64,000 nt of DNA from Erwinia sp039023475 (GTDB lineage: Bacteria; Pseudomonadota; Gammaproteobacteria; Enterobacterales; Enterobacteriaceae). The stretch's first letter is position 1. Every line of letters starts with the position of its first letter. Location: NCBI RefSeq assembly GCF_039023475.1, contig NZ_JBCHVB010000004.1:62001-126000 (forward strand), written 5' to 3'. The translations under genes and the position numbers were made by a program. The notes under the pieces were generated by a model that saw nothing but the letters and a program-made list of their open reading frames with translations, ran no database searches and was not told the origin of the DNA. This document shows positions 44,244-51,994 of the stretch, one piece after another.

Positions 44244-44927
44244 ATGCTATCAATCCCCGCCGCCTGTTGGCTATGTCAGATGCCGCTGATCCTTGCGCAC
44301 CACGGCTGCTGTAGCTTCTGCCTGCGTCACTTACCCCGTCTTCCCACCTGCTGTCCCCGCTGCGGGCTACCTGCGGCCACATCGCAGCAGGAATGCGGCC
44401 GCTGCCTGCTGCATCCGCCCGCCTGGCAGCATATGGTCGCCGTCAGTGACTGGCAGCCACCGATACGCGATCTGGTTAAACGGCTGAAGTTTTTTCGGGC
44501 TACCGCACTCTCCTCCCTGCTGGCAAGACTGATGTTACTGAGCTGGCTTAGCGCGCGCCGTGAGCACAGGCTGCGCAGACCCGATCTGCTACTTACTGTA
44601 CCCTTACAGAAAAAGCGTGCCTGGAAGCGCGGCTACCACCAGATGGAAAGCATTACCCGCTCTCTCGCCCACTGGCTCGGCTGTCGCTATGTGCCCGCCG
44701 GCCTCAGGCCGGTCCGGCAGACAGCGGTGCAGCATAATCTGACCGCCCGGGCGCGCCGCAGGAATCTACGCGGCGCCTTCAGGGTTGATATCGACGTCAG
44801 AGGGCAGCATATCGCCCTGATAGATGATGTGGTGACGACCGGCAGCACTGCCGGAGAGATGAGCCGCATTTTGCTGGCGGCCGGGGCGGCCAGCGTGCAG
44901 GTATGGTGCCTGTGCCGAACCTTGTAG
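44244..44927 (+). CDS. gntX: ComF-family amidophosphoribosyltransferase-like protein
   Basis: A 227-residue ComF homologue (E. coli GntX/YhgH). The N-terminus has four Cys pairs (CWLC, CSFC, CPRC, CGRC) that suggest zinc binding. The C-terminal phosphoribosyltransferase domain has VPLQKKRAWKRGYHQ and the PRPP-binding loop IDDVVTTGSTAGE. ComF proteins act in DNA uptake and processing in naturally competent bacteria, which fits the hofMNOPQ genes elsewhere in the window. I chose the ATG at 44244 with GAGG upstream. Confidence 0.93.
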   Translation: MLSIPAACWLCQMPLILAHHGCCSFCLRHLPRLPTCCPRCGLPAATSQQECGRCLLHPPAWQHMVAVSDWQPPIRDLVKRLKFFRATALSSLLARLMLLSWLSARREHRLRRPDLLLTVPLQKKRAWKRGYHQMESITRSLAHWLGCRYVPAGLRPVRQTAVQHNLTARARRRNLRGAFRVDIDVRGQHIALIDDVVTTGSTAGEMSRILLAAGAASVQVWCLCRTL

Positions 44928-44950
44928 AGCGTCGGCGATGGGCGTATTAT
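44922..44950 (+). promoter_or_regulatory. nfuA promoter
   Basis: TTGTAG (44922-44927) and TATTAT (44945-44950) are 17 bp apart. The -35 overlaps the gntX stop region. The IscR site starts at the last bases of the -10. Confidence 0.55.
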
Positions 44951-44973
44951 AACCAACTGATTTAGTCAACTAT
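44949..44973 (+). promoter_or_regulatory. Type-1 IscR site upstream of nfuA
   Basis: The 25-bp stretch matches the type-1 IscR consensus (ATASYYGACTRWWWYAGTCRRSTAT) at 23 of 25 positions, with halves ATAACCAACT and AGTCAACTAT. It covers the -10 region and the start of transcription, so [2Fe-2S]-IscR would repress nfuA when clusters are plentiful. Confidence 0.8.
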
Positions 44974-44985
44974 TGAGCAATCGCC

Positions 44986-45561
44986 ATGATCCGAATTACT
45001 GATTCTGCGCAAGAGCACTTCGCAAAACTGCTGTCGAAACAGGAAGATGGCACCCAAATTCGCGTATTCGTCATTAATCCGGGTACGCCAACTGCCGAGT
45101 GCGGTGTGTCCTACTGTCCGCCTGATGCGGTAGAAACGACCGATACCGAACTGAAATTTGAAAAGCTTACGGCCTATGTGGATGAGCTGAGCGCACCCTA
45201 TCTCGACGATGCGGAAATCGACTTCGTTACCGATAACCTCGGCTCCCAGCTGACGCTGAAGGCGCCAAACGCCAAAATGCGTAAGGTGAACGACGACGCG
45301 CCGCTGATTGAACGCGTTGAATATCAGCTACAGGCTCAGATTAACCCTCAGCTGGCCAGCCACGGCGGCCGCGTATCGCTGATGGAAATCACCGAAGACG
45401 GCTACGCCATTCTGCAATTTGGCGGCGGCTGTAACGGCTGTTCCATGGTTGATGTGACCCTGAAAGAAGGCATTGAGAAAGAGCTGCTGGTGGCATTCCC
45501 TGAACTTAAGGGCGTCCGCGATCTGACCGAGCATCAGCGCGGCGAGCACTCGTTCTACTAA
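44986..45561 (+). CDS. nfuA: Fe-S biogenesis protein NfuA
   Basis: Carrier that delivers 4Fe-4S clusters to target enzymes under stress or iron starvation. It has 191 residues, as in E. coli. The N-terminal degenerate A-type domain (about 1-95) lacks the A-type Cys set. The C-terminal Nfu domain has the CxxC pair in GGGCNGCSMVD near residue 149. The IscR site and the iron-poor context of feoAB nearby fit the role. Confidence 0.97.
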   Translation: MIRITDSAQEHFAKLLSKQEDGTQIRVFVINPGTPTAECGVSYCPPDAVETTDTELKFEKLTAYVDELSAPYLDDAEIDFVTDNLGSQLTLKAPNAKMRKVNDDAPLIERVEYQLQAQINPQLASHGGRVSLMEITEDGYAILQFGGGCNGCSMVDVTLKEGIEKELLVAFPELKGVRDLTEHQRGEHSFY

Positions 45562-45574
45562 GTAGTCGCGTTAC

Positions 45575-45612
45575 GCGGGCGGCATCCGTGCTGCCCGCAT
45601 CATCTTCTTCTT
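45575..45612 (+). terminator. Terminator after nfuA
   Basis: GCGGGCGGC (45575-45583) pairs with GCTGCCCGC (45590-45598, one wobble), followed by a pyrimidine-rich ATCATCTTCTTCTTT tract. It lies between convergent nfuA and malQ. Confidence 0.55.
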
Positions 45613-45646
45613 TACAGCACCGCGTAATTTTACCCACTCCTGCGCC

Positions 45647-47740
45647 CTATTTCCCTTTATCCACTTTGTTACCCGCCTTGCGCCTGCGGTTAAGATCCTT
45701 AAGCAGCTTATTGATCCGATCGTCGGAGAACATCGCCTCCAGCGTCATACTCAACTTACGCCGCCAGTTAGGATATTGATCGGTGGTGCCGGGGACGTTG
45801 ACCGGCTTCTCCATATCCAGCCAGTCTTCAGGCTGTAACCCCAGCAGCGCACTGTTGCTGTCGGCAATAAACCGCTGCATGGCGCGGTTAAGCTGCGGAT
45901 TCATGCTCATCTGGTCGGCATTTTTTCCGCTCCGCTTTGGCAGACAGCCATACTGATGCAGCGCCTTCAGCAGCGCCTGCTTCTGCCTCGCGCGATCCTG
46001 ATACAGCCCCTGTAATACCGCTTTATCGGGATAAACGCCCAGTTTTTCGCCGAGGGTAAGATCGTCCGCCGTCCAGAATCCACGAAGCGTCGGCAGATCG
46101 TGCGTGGTTGCGCTGGCCATCGACTGACGTGGCCAGGACGCTGGCGATCGGTAGCGCTCCGGGCTTTCCTGTTCAAAATAGAGGACTTTCCAGGAGTAGA
46201 TGCCGCTGCGGCGAAGCATGGCAACGATCTCTTTTGGCACCGTACCCAGATCCTCGCCGATCACCATACACTGGCTGCGCTGGCTCTCCAGCGCAAGGAT
46301 GGCCAGCAAATCTTCGACCGGATAATAGACATAGGCGCCGTTATCCGCGGTTTCTCCATAGGGTATCCACCAGAGCCGCAGCATTGACATCACGTGGTCA
46401 ATGCGAAGCGCCCCGCAGCTGGTCATATTCGCCCGTACCAGATCGATAAAAGGCTGATAGCCTCTTGCCGTCATAACGTGAGGGTCCATCGGCGGCAGTC
46501 CCCAGTTTTGCCCCTGCGGCCCAAGGATATCCGGCGGCGCGCCTACCGAGGCGCCCAGGCAATAGAGTTCCCGATCGCACCATGTCTCCGAACCGCCTTC
46601 CGCCACACCCACGGCCAGATCGCGATAGAGGCCCACCGGCATACCGCGCTGCTGGCTGAGCTGCCAGCACGCTTCAAACTGGCTGTGCGCCAGCCACTGC
46701 AACCAGAGCCAGAAGCGGATTTCGTCCTGATTACTGTCGCAAAAATGCCGTACGGCCTCGCTGTCAGTTTGCTGAAGCGCTTCCGGCCAGGCAGGCCAGC
46801 CCCATCGCTGCGGATCCTCCTTCAGCATTTCGCCATGCAGCGCATCATAGGCGGCCTGCCAGAACAGGCTGTCGCCGCCGCTTTCTACAAATTTCTGAAA
46901 GCGCTCCCGCTCGGGATCGTCAGCATGCCGCTGGCTGAAATGTTGCCAGGCGTAGCGCAATCCCTGCATTTTCAGCCCGACCACCCGTGAATAATCGACC
47001 CAGTCGCTTTCTCTGGCTTTCGCCAGCTGCGCGCGGGTGTTTTTTTGCTGCCACCAGCGCGCAGCCGCTTTGCTCTGCTGGAAATCGGGCACGGCCGCCA
47101 CGTCAATGTAGATCACATTCAGCCAGCGTCGCGACGAGGGGCTGTAGGGACTGGCGTTTTCCGGGCTGGCCGGATAGAGGGAATGGATGGGGTTCAGGCC
47201 AATAAAAGCGCCGCCCCGATCGGCAACCTCAGACAGCATGTTTTTGAGATCGCCAAAATCGCCTGCTCCCCAGTTTTTCTCCGAACGCAGCGTATAAAGC
47301 TGGATAGAGGCCCCCCACAGCCGTTTACCTGCCCGGAGCGGCTCGGGTTCGTAGCAACGTTCAGGCGCGACGATGATCCGGCACGACCAGCGCTTTTTAC
47401 CCTGCGTGAGATGAAGCTGGTGATAACCAAACGGCAGGATGGCGGGCAGTTTAAGCGTGCTGCTGGCGTCAGTTTCCCCCTGAAACGTTTTCCCATTCTC
47501 CGCGTCCAGCTGCCACTGATAGCGTCCGGCACCCGCGATCGCAAGCTGCATCGTCCGCCGGCGGATAAATACTTTGCAGGCCGGGACAGGGTCGTTTTTT
47601 TTCTGCCTGGCCGGTGCCATCGCGGCCAGTAATCGCTGGCGAACCTCCGGGCTCACCTCCTCAGGCTCCCCTTTGGCATTCACATAGTTTGCGGCGATCC
47701 CTGCCGCAGCAGCCAGCTGTTCGAGTTTTTTCCTGTTCAT
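45647..47740 (-). CDS. malQ: 4-alpha-glucanotransferase (amylomaltase)
   Basis: Disproportionates maltodextrins in the cytosol (GH77). It has 697 residues (E. coli 694). GH77 marks are LYTLRSEKNWGAGDFGDL, ASPYSPSSRRWLN, RIDHVMSMLRLWWIPYG (nucleophile Asp), MVIGEDLGTVP (acid/base Glu), and ATHDLPTLRGFW. I chose the ATG at 47740, with GGGGCGG upstream; the frame extends 63 codons further without similarity. In E. coli it follows malP beside malT; here both are absent, and glpR is the upstream neighbour. It ends convergent with nfuA. Confidence 0.95.
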   Translation of the reverse strand: MNRKKLEQLAAAAGIAANYVNAKGEPEEVSPEVRQRLLAAMAPARQKKNDPVPACKVFIRRRTMQLAIAGAGRYQWQLDAENGKTFQGETDASSTLKLPAILPFGYHQLHLTQGKKRWSCRIIVAPERCYEPEPLRAGKRLWGASIQLYTLRSEKNWGAGDFGDLKNMLSEVADRGGAFIGLNPIHSLYPASPENASPYSPSSRRWLNVIYIDVAAVPDFQQSKAAARWWQQKNTRAQLAKARESDWVDYSRVVGLKMQGLRYAWQHFSQRHADDPERERFQKFVESGGDSLFWQAAYDALHGEMLKEDPQRWGWPAWPEALQQTDSEAVRHFCDSNQDEIRFWLWLQWLAHSQFEACWQLSQQRGMPVGLYRDLAVGVAEGGSETWCDRELYCLGASVGAPPDILGPQGQNWGLPPMDPHVMTARGYQPFIDLVRANMTSCGALRIDHVMSMLRLWWIPYGETADNGAYVYYPVEDLLAILALESQRSQCMVIGEDLGTVPKEIVAMLRRSGIYSWKVLYFEQESPERYRSPASWPRQSMASATTHDLPTLRGFWTADDLTLGEKLGVYPDKAVLQGLYQDRARQKQALLKALHQYGCLPKRSGKNADQMSMNPQLNRAMQRFIADSNSALLGLQPEDWLDMEKPVNVPGTTDQYPNWRRKLSMTLEAMFSDDRINKLLKDLNRRRKAGNKVDKGK

Positions 47741-47913
47741 AGCGCCGCCCCTCAGCCTTTGTTCAGCCAGACCGGCTGCTTTTTCTGGCATGTAAGCGTC
47801 GCGCCGGAGCACGCCGGATGAAATATCTGTTGCGACATACCGCTTCCTTCTCAAATGATGGTCGAAAGACGAAAAGTAAAAACAGGACTGACGCTTACAG
47901 TTAAGACCGGAAC

Positions 47914-47941
47914 AGAAAAAAATGCTCACCCGACAGGTGAG
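47914..47941 (-). terminator. Terminator after glpR
   Basis: On the minus strand CTCACC and GGTGAG enclose a 5-nt loop and are followed by CATTTTTTT. It ends the glpEGR transcript about 70 bp after the glpR stop and separates it from malQ. Confidence 0.75.
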
Positions 47942-48007
47942 AAAATGTGAGGGCGTTAAGGAAGAGATTTGGCAGCGTCCCTGCTGCCGTCAGGCTGACG
48001 CCAGCGC

Positions 48008-48766
48008 TCAGCACAGTTCCAGATGAACTTCGTGCTGCTCAATCATTTGCAGTACGCTGGCGGGAGGATTCTCATCGGTAAACAGATAATCGATCAGGCT
48101 CATGCTGCCCAGGTTTACCATCGCGTTACGGCCAAATTTCGAGTGGTCCGCCACCAGCATAACGCAGCGGGAATTTTCAATAATCGCCCGCTTGGTACGC
48201 ACTTCATGATAGTCAAAGTCGAGCAGTGAGCCATCCATATCAATGCCGCTGATGCCCAAAATGCCGTAATCAAGGCGAAACTGTGAGATATAATCCAGCG
48301 TCGCTTCGCCCATGATGCCGCCATCGCGGGTACGGACTTCACCGCCCGCCACAATCAGACTGAAGTCCGGTTTTGACATCATCAGCATGGCCACATTGAG
48401 GTTGTTGGTGACCACGCGCAGATTGCTGTGGTTCATCAGCGCGTGCGCGACCGCCTCGGGCGTGGTGCCGATATCAATAAATAAGGAGGCTCCGTCAGGG
48501 ATCTGGCTGGCGACGCGCTGCGCAATGCGCGCCTTTTCCGCCGACCACATCATCTTACGATCCTGCCAGGCGGTGTTTTCCGAGCTGGAGGGCAGCGCCG
48601 CGCCGCCGTGATGACGCTGGATTTTGTTCTGCTCCGCCAGATCGTTCAGATCGCGCCGGATGGTTTGCGGACTGACGGTAAAATGTTCCACCAGCTCTTC
48701 CGTACTGACGTAGCCCTGGCGACGCACCAACTCGATAATGGCGTCATGACGTTGGGTCTGCTTCAC
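48008..48766 (-). CDS. glpR: Glycerol-3-phosphate regulon repressor GlpR
   Basis: DeoR-family repressor that senses glycerol-3-phosphate. It has 252 residues, as in E. coli. The N-terminal winged helix-turn-helix (about 20-45, VSTEELVEHFTVSPQTIRRDLNDL) is followed by a phosphosugar-binding DeoR C-terminal domain with IFIDIGTTPEAVA and GGEVRTRDGG. Its operators lie upstream of glpD in this window. It is the last gene of glpEGR. Confidence 0.96.
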   Translation of the reverse strand: MKQTQRHDAIIELVRRQGYVSTEELVEHFTVSPQTIRRDLNDLAEQNKIQRHHGGAALPSSSENTAWQDRKMMWSAEKARIAQRVASQIPDGASLFIDIGTTPEAVAHALMNHSNLRVVTNNLNVAMLMMSKPDFSLIVAGGEVRTRDGGIMGEATLDYISQFRLDYGILGISGIDMDGSLLDFDYHEVRTKRAIIENSRCVMLVADHSKFGRNAMVNLGSMSLIDYLFTDENPPASVLQMIEQHEVHLELC

Positions 48767-48803
48767 AAAACTCTCCTGTTGACCGCATCCCTGCGACTGA
48801 ATA

Positions 48804-49628
48804 TTAGGATCTTTTCACCTGGTGACTATCGGCAAAGGCCATTACCAGGCCGACCAGCAAACCGGTAATGTGCGCGGCGTTAGCAATCGACGGACCAAAC
48901 CAGTCCATGTACTCCATCACCAGCCAGACCACGGCAAAAGCCATCAAACCACGCCCGAGGAAGATCCCGCTTTCAGGGTCCCGCTCACCTCTTAGCCACA
49001 CATAGCCCATCAGAGCATAAACCGCCCCCGACAGGCCGCCAAACATCACGCCGCTATATTTTGACTGCATCCAGCCGCTGAGCAGTGCGGAAATCAGCAT
49101 AATGACAAACAGCTTACCGGAACCCAGCCGCTTTTCTACCGCGCCGCCGAGATACCACCACCAGAGCAGATTGAAAACGATATGCAGAAGGGAAAAATGC
49201 AAAAACGCATGCGTAAACCAGCGCCAGAGCTGATAGTGCTGATCTTCAGCCGGCCAGGCCAGCCAGCTCATAACTACGCCATCGCCCAGGATCTGCATCA
49301 GAATAAATATCGCAATACAGACAGCCATCACCGACAGCGTTAGCGGGCCTGCCCGCTGGCGAATGTTCGCCATCAGCGATGAACGCTGATAGCGAATACC
49401 GCTTTCAGTGTTGCCGGCCTGCCAGCTCGCTGCCAGATAGCGGGGATGGTTAGGATCGCGGATAAACTGGTTAAGTTCGTTTTCGACCAGATTAACTTTC
49501 GAATCATCATCCAGCCAGAGAATATAGCCCTCATCATGCTCGATTCTGAGCAGGATGCCGTGCGTGGCCATATAGTCTACAAAAGCCTGTGCCATGCGGG
49601 GATTGGAGAAATCAGTAATGCGCATCAT
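48804..49628 (-). CDS. glpG: Rhomboid protease GlpG
   Basis: Intramembrane serine protease with six membrane segments, 274 residues (E. coli 276). The cytosolic N-terminal domain (about 1-90) precedes the membrane core. The catalytic pair is Ser200 in GGLSGAVYALMGY (GxSG) and His253 in NAAHITGLLVG; the L1 loop carries WRWFTHAFLHFSLLHIVFNL with the conserved HxxxN. GGGAG precedes the start. It lies between glpE and glpR. Confidence 0.96.
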   Translation of the reverse strand: MMRITDFSNPRMAQAFVDYMATHGILLRIEHDEGYILWLDDDSKVNLVENELNQFIRDPNHPRYLAASWQAGNTESGIRYQRSSLMANIRQRAGPLTLSVMAVCIAIFILMQILGDGVVMSWLAWPAEDQHYQLWRWFTHAFLHFSLLHIVFNLLWWWYLGGAVEKRLGSGKLFVIMLISALLSGWMQSKYSGVMFGGLSGAVYALMGYVWLRGERDPESGIFLGRGLMAFAVVWLVMEYMDWFGPSIANAAHITGLLVGLVMAFADSHQVKRS

Positions 49629-49697
49629 CGCCGTCGGAACTCCCTGTTTACGCTATCAGAAGGGCTGCCTGTCTCACTGCCGGAATGAGGCTGCTGG

Positions 49698-50024
49698 CTA
49701 CGCCAGTGATTCTACCTGCTGCGGGAAGGCCGACCGCCAGGCTTCAAACCCGCCGTCCACGCTACAGACCCGATCAAAACCCTGCGTCAGCAGGTACTGA
49801 GCCGCACTTTTACTGCTGATGCCGTGATAGCACATCACCAGAACCGGGGTATCCGGAGTGGATCGCCCGATAAAGTCTTTCAGTGAATCATTCGTCAGAT
49901 GAAATGCGCCACTGGCATGGGCGGCCGCATAGCTCTGCGGATCGCGTATATCGACCAGCAGTGCGCCGTTTTGCGCCAGTTCGTCCTGGGCCTGCTGCAC
50001 GCTGATGCACTCAAATTGTTCCAT
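49698..50024 (-). CDS. glpE: Thiosulfate sulfurtransferase GlpE
   Basis: Single-domain rhodanese of 108 residues, same length as E. coli GlpE. The active-site loop is CYHGIS with nucleophile Cys65; LLVDIRDPQSYAAAHASGA is the CH2A-like region. Known to move sulfur from thiosulfate to cyanide or thioredoxin; its link to glycerol-3-phosphate is not understood. It is the first gene of glpEGR, divergent from glpD. Confidence 0.95.
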   Translation of the reverse strand: MEQFECISVQQAQDELAQNGALLVDIRDPQSYAAAHASGAFHLTNDSLKDFIGRSTPDTPVLVMCYHGISSKSAAQYLLTQGFDRVCSVDGGFEAWRSAFPQQVESLA

Positions 50025-50121
50025 AACCGCTCTCCGGGTAAATAAAATCTATTGTAACGCGTTAGCGGGCCACAATAACCAGAGAATCAGCAGGGTTAAC
50101 CCGCTTTTATCCCCATAATAA

Positions 50122-50137
50122 TGTTACCTATATCACG
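50122..50137. promoter_or_regulatory. CRP-like site in the glpE-glpD region
   Basis: TGTTACCTATATCACG matches the CRP core (TGTGA-N6-TCACA) except for one base in each half. It lies about 108-123 bp before glpD, whose E. coli homologue is CRP-activated. It could also act on glpE. Confidence 0.55.
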
Positions 50138-50170
50138 CATAAATGTTTTTATTCCGTTAACGCTGGCATC

Positions 50171-50190
50171 AATGTTGGTTTACGATTATT
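50171..50190 (+). promoter_or_regulatory. GlpR operator 1 of glpD
   Basis: AATGTTGGTTTACGATTATT matches the GlpR consensus (WATGTTCGWTAWCGAACATW) in 16 of 20 positions. It stands 2 bp before operator 2. Confidence 0.55.
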
Positions 50191-50192
50191 AT

Positions 50193-50212
50193 TATGCTCG
50201 AAAACGAACATT
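50193..50212 (+). promoter_or_regulatory. GlpR operator 2 of glpD
   Basis: TATGCTCGAAAACGAACATT matches the GlpR consensus in 18 of 20 positions, the best of three tandem sites. Confidence 0.8.
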
Positions 50213-50232
50213 AAAGAACTATTCCGAACATC
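50213..50232 (+). promoter_or_regulatory. GlpR operator 3 (half-site) of glpD
   Basis: AAAGAACTATTCCGAACATC has a strong right half (CCGAACAT) and a weak left half, about 13 of 20 matches. It abuts operator 2, as expected for cooperative binding. Confidence 0.45.
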
Positions 50233-50244
50233 GGAGGAGAAAAC

Positions 50245-51753
50245 GTGGAAACCAAAGACTTGATCGTGATCGGCGGCGGCATTAACGGCGCCGGGATTGC
50301 GGCAGATGCCGCGGGACGCGGGCTGTCTGTGCTGATGCTGGAAGCGCAAGATTTGGCCTGCGCGACCTCTTCTGCCAGTTCAAAACTGATTCATGGTGGC
50401 CTGCGCTACCTTGAGCATTACGAATTCCGCCTGGTGAGTGAAGCCCTGGCGGAGCGGGAAGTGCTGCTGAAAATGGCGCCCCATATCGCTTTCCCGATGC
50501 GCTTTCGCCTGCCGCATCGTCCCCACCTGCGTCCGGCATGGATGATTCGTATCGGTCTGTTTATGTACGATCACCTGGGCAAACGTACCAGCCTGCCGGG
50601 CAGTAAAGGGGTTAATTTTGGCGCGGATTCGGTGCTGAAGCCTGAAATTACGCGCGGTTTCGAATACTCCGACTGCTGGGTGGATGATGCCCGCCTGGTG
50701 GTGCTCAATGCCCAGGAAGTGGAAAAACGCGGCGGCGAAGTGCGTACCCGCACCCGCGTGACCCGCGCCTGGCGTGAAGATAACTTGTGGACGGTAGAAG
50801 CAGAAGACGTCGATACCGGGAAAACCTATACCTGGCGTGCGAAAGGTCTGGTCAACGCTGCCGGTCCATGGGTTAAACAGCTGTTTGATGAAGGCCTTGA
50901 GCTGAAATCGCCGTACGGCATCCGTTTGATCAAAGGCAGCCATATCGTGGTGCCTCGCGTTCATACGGAGAAGCAGGCTTATATCCTGCAAAACGAAGAT
51001 AACCGCATCGTTTTCGTCATTCCGTGGATGGATGAGTTCTCTATTATCGGCACCACCGACGTGGAGTACAAAGGCGATCCTAAAAACGTCCAGATTGATG
51101 ACAATGAGACGGAATACCTACTGAAAGTCTTCAACGCGCACTTCAGGAAAACGTTGAGTAAGGAAGATATCGTCTGGACTTACTCTGGCGTACGTCCGCT
51201 GTGTGACGACGAGTCAGATTCCCCGCAGGCGATTACCCGCGACTATACGCTGGATGTGCGGGATGATAATGGACAGGCTCCTCTGCTGTCGGTATTTGGC
51301 GGCAAGCTCACCACCTACCGCAAGCTGGCGGAACACGCGATGGAAAAAATGTCGACGTATTACAACAATATCGGCCCGGCATGGACCAAATCCTGTGTGC
51401 TGCCGGGCGGTGATATTGCCGGTACGCGTGAAGATTACGCTGCCAGCCTGCGTCGCCGCTATCCGTTTATTACCGAAGCGATGGCGCGTCACTATGCCCG
51501 CACCTACGGCAGCAACACGGAGCTGTTGCTGAACGAGGCTAACAGCCTTGACGATTTGGGCGAGCTGTTCGGCCACCATTTCTATGAGGCGGAGCTGCGC
51601 TATCTGGTCGCTCATGAGTGGGTGCGTCAGCAGGATGATGCGCTGTGGCGCCGGACGAAAATGGGCATGTTCCTGAACGACGAGCAGCGCGCGCGCGTTG
51701 GAGAGTGGCTGGCTCAGCATGCGAAAAAACCGGCGCTGTCGCTGGCCTCCTGA
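50245..51753 (+). CDS. glpD: Aerobic glycerol-3-phosphate dehydrogenase
   Basis: Membrane-associated flavoenzyme oxidising glycerol-3-phosphate to dihydroxyacetone phosphate and feeding ubiquinone. It has 502 residues (E. coli 501) and starts with GTG, after CGGAGGAG. The FAD Rossmann motif IVIGGGINGAGIAADAAGRG is at the N-terminus (about 7-26). Further marks are SSASSKLIHGGLRYLE and GVRPLCDDESDSPQAITRDY. Three GlpR operators and a CRP-like site precede it. Confidence 0.97.
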   Translation: METKDLIVIGGGINGAGIAADAAGRGLSVLMLEAQDLACATSSASSKLIHGGLRYLEHYEFRLVSEALAEREVLLKMAPHIAFPMRFRLPHRPHLRPAWMIRIGLFMYDHLGKRTSLPGSKGVNFGADSVLKPEITRGFEYSDCWVDDARLVVLNAQEVEKRGGEVRTRTRVTRAWREDNLWTVEAEDVDTGKTYTWRAKGLVNAAGPWVKQLFDEGLELKSPYGIRLIKGSHIVVPRVHTEKQAYILQNEDNRIVFVIPWMDEFSIIGTTDVEYKGDPKNVQIDDNETEYLLKVFNAHFRKTLSKEDIVWTYSGVRPLCDDESDSPQAITRDYTLDVRDDNGQAPLLSVFGGKLTTYRKLAEHAMEKMSTYYNNIGPAWTKSCVLPGGDIAGTREDYAASLRRRYPFITEAMARHYARTYGSNTELLLNEANSLDDLGELFGHHFYEAELRYLVAHEWVRQQDDALWRRTKMGMFLNDEQRARVGEWLAQHAKKPALSLAS

Positions 51754-51771
51754 GCCGTTCACCGGACAGTA

Positions 51772-51980
51772 GAAAGGGCGGAATAATATCTGCCCTTTCA
51801 GAATGCTGATAGACGTAAAGCGAGGGGAACAGGGACTGGGAGTAAAGCGTCCCGCGCCATGGACGGCGCGGGCCGAGCTATCAGGGACGATGCTTTTTGC
51901 GTCTTTACGAGCAGGCCCTGTTCCCGGAGCCAGCACTTAGTCATCAGCCTGAAGGGCGGAATATTTTCCGCCCTTTTTTA
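51772..51980. repeat. Large imperfect palindrome between glpD and glgP
   Basis: About 210 bp between convergent genes form a long imperfect inverted repeat. Outer arms: a hairpin (GAAAGGGC / GCCCTTTC, 51772-51799) with CTGAT at its right edge, and an inverted counterpart ending in the terminator at 51952-51980. Middle arms: GGGAACAGGG (near 51825-51834) against CCCTGTTCCC (near 51916-51925), and TAAAG against CTTTA. Inner arms: CCCGCGCC against GGCGCGGG around ATGGAC near 51851-51872. Such nested arms suggest a mobile palindromic repeat that inserted in or beside a terminator hairpin and expanded it. I cannot tell if other copies exist in the genome. Confidence 0.75.
51952..51980. terminator. 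Terminator between glpD and glgP
   Basis: AAGGGCGGAA (51952-51961) pairs with TTCCGCCCTT (51966-51975), followed by TTTT. It lies between convergent glpD and glgP and forms the right outer arm of the large palindrome. The first hairpin at 51772-51799 is a second terminator-like structure for glpD. Confidence 0.85.
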
Positions 51981-51994
51981 TGGCCGGACCACGA

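Noticed and set aside
47741..47929. 63-codon N-terminal extension of malQ, possible malP remnant
   Set aside because: The extension has no similarity to MalP or MalQ and no ribosome site; it is only open frame.
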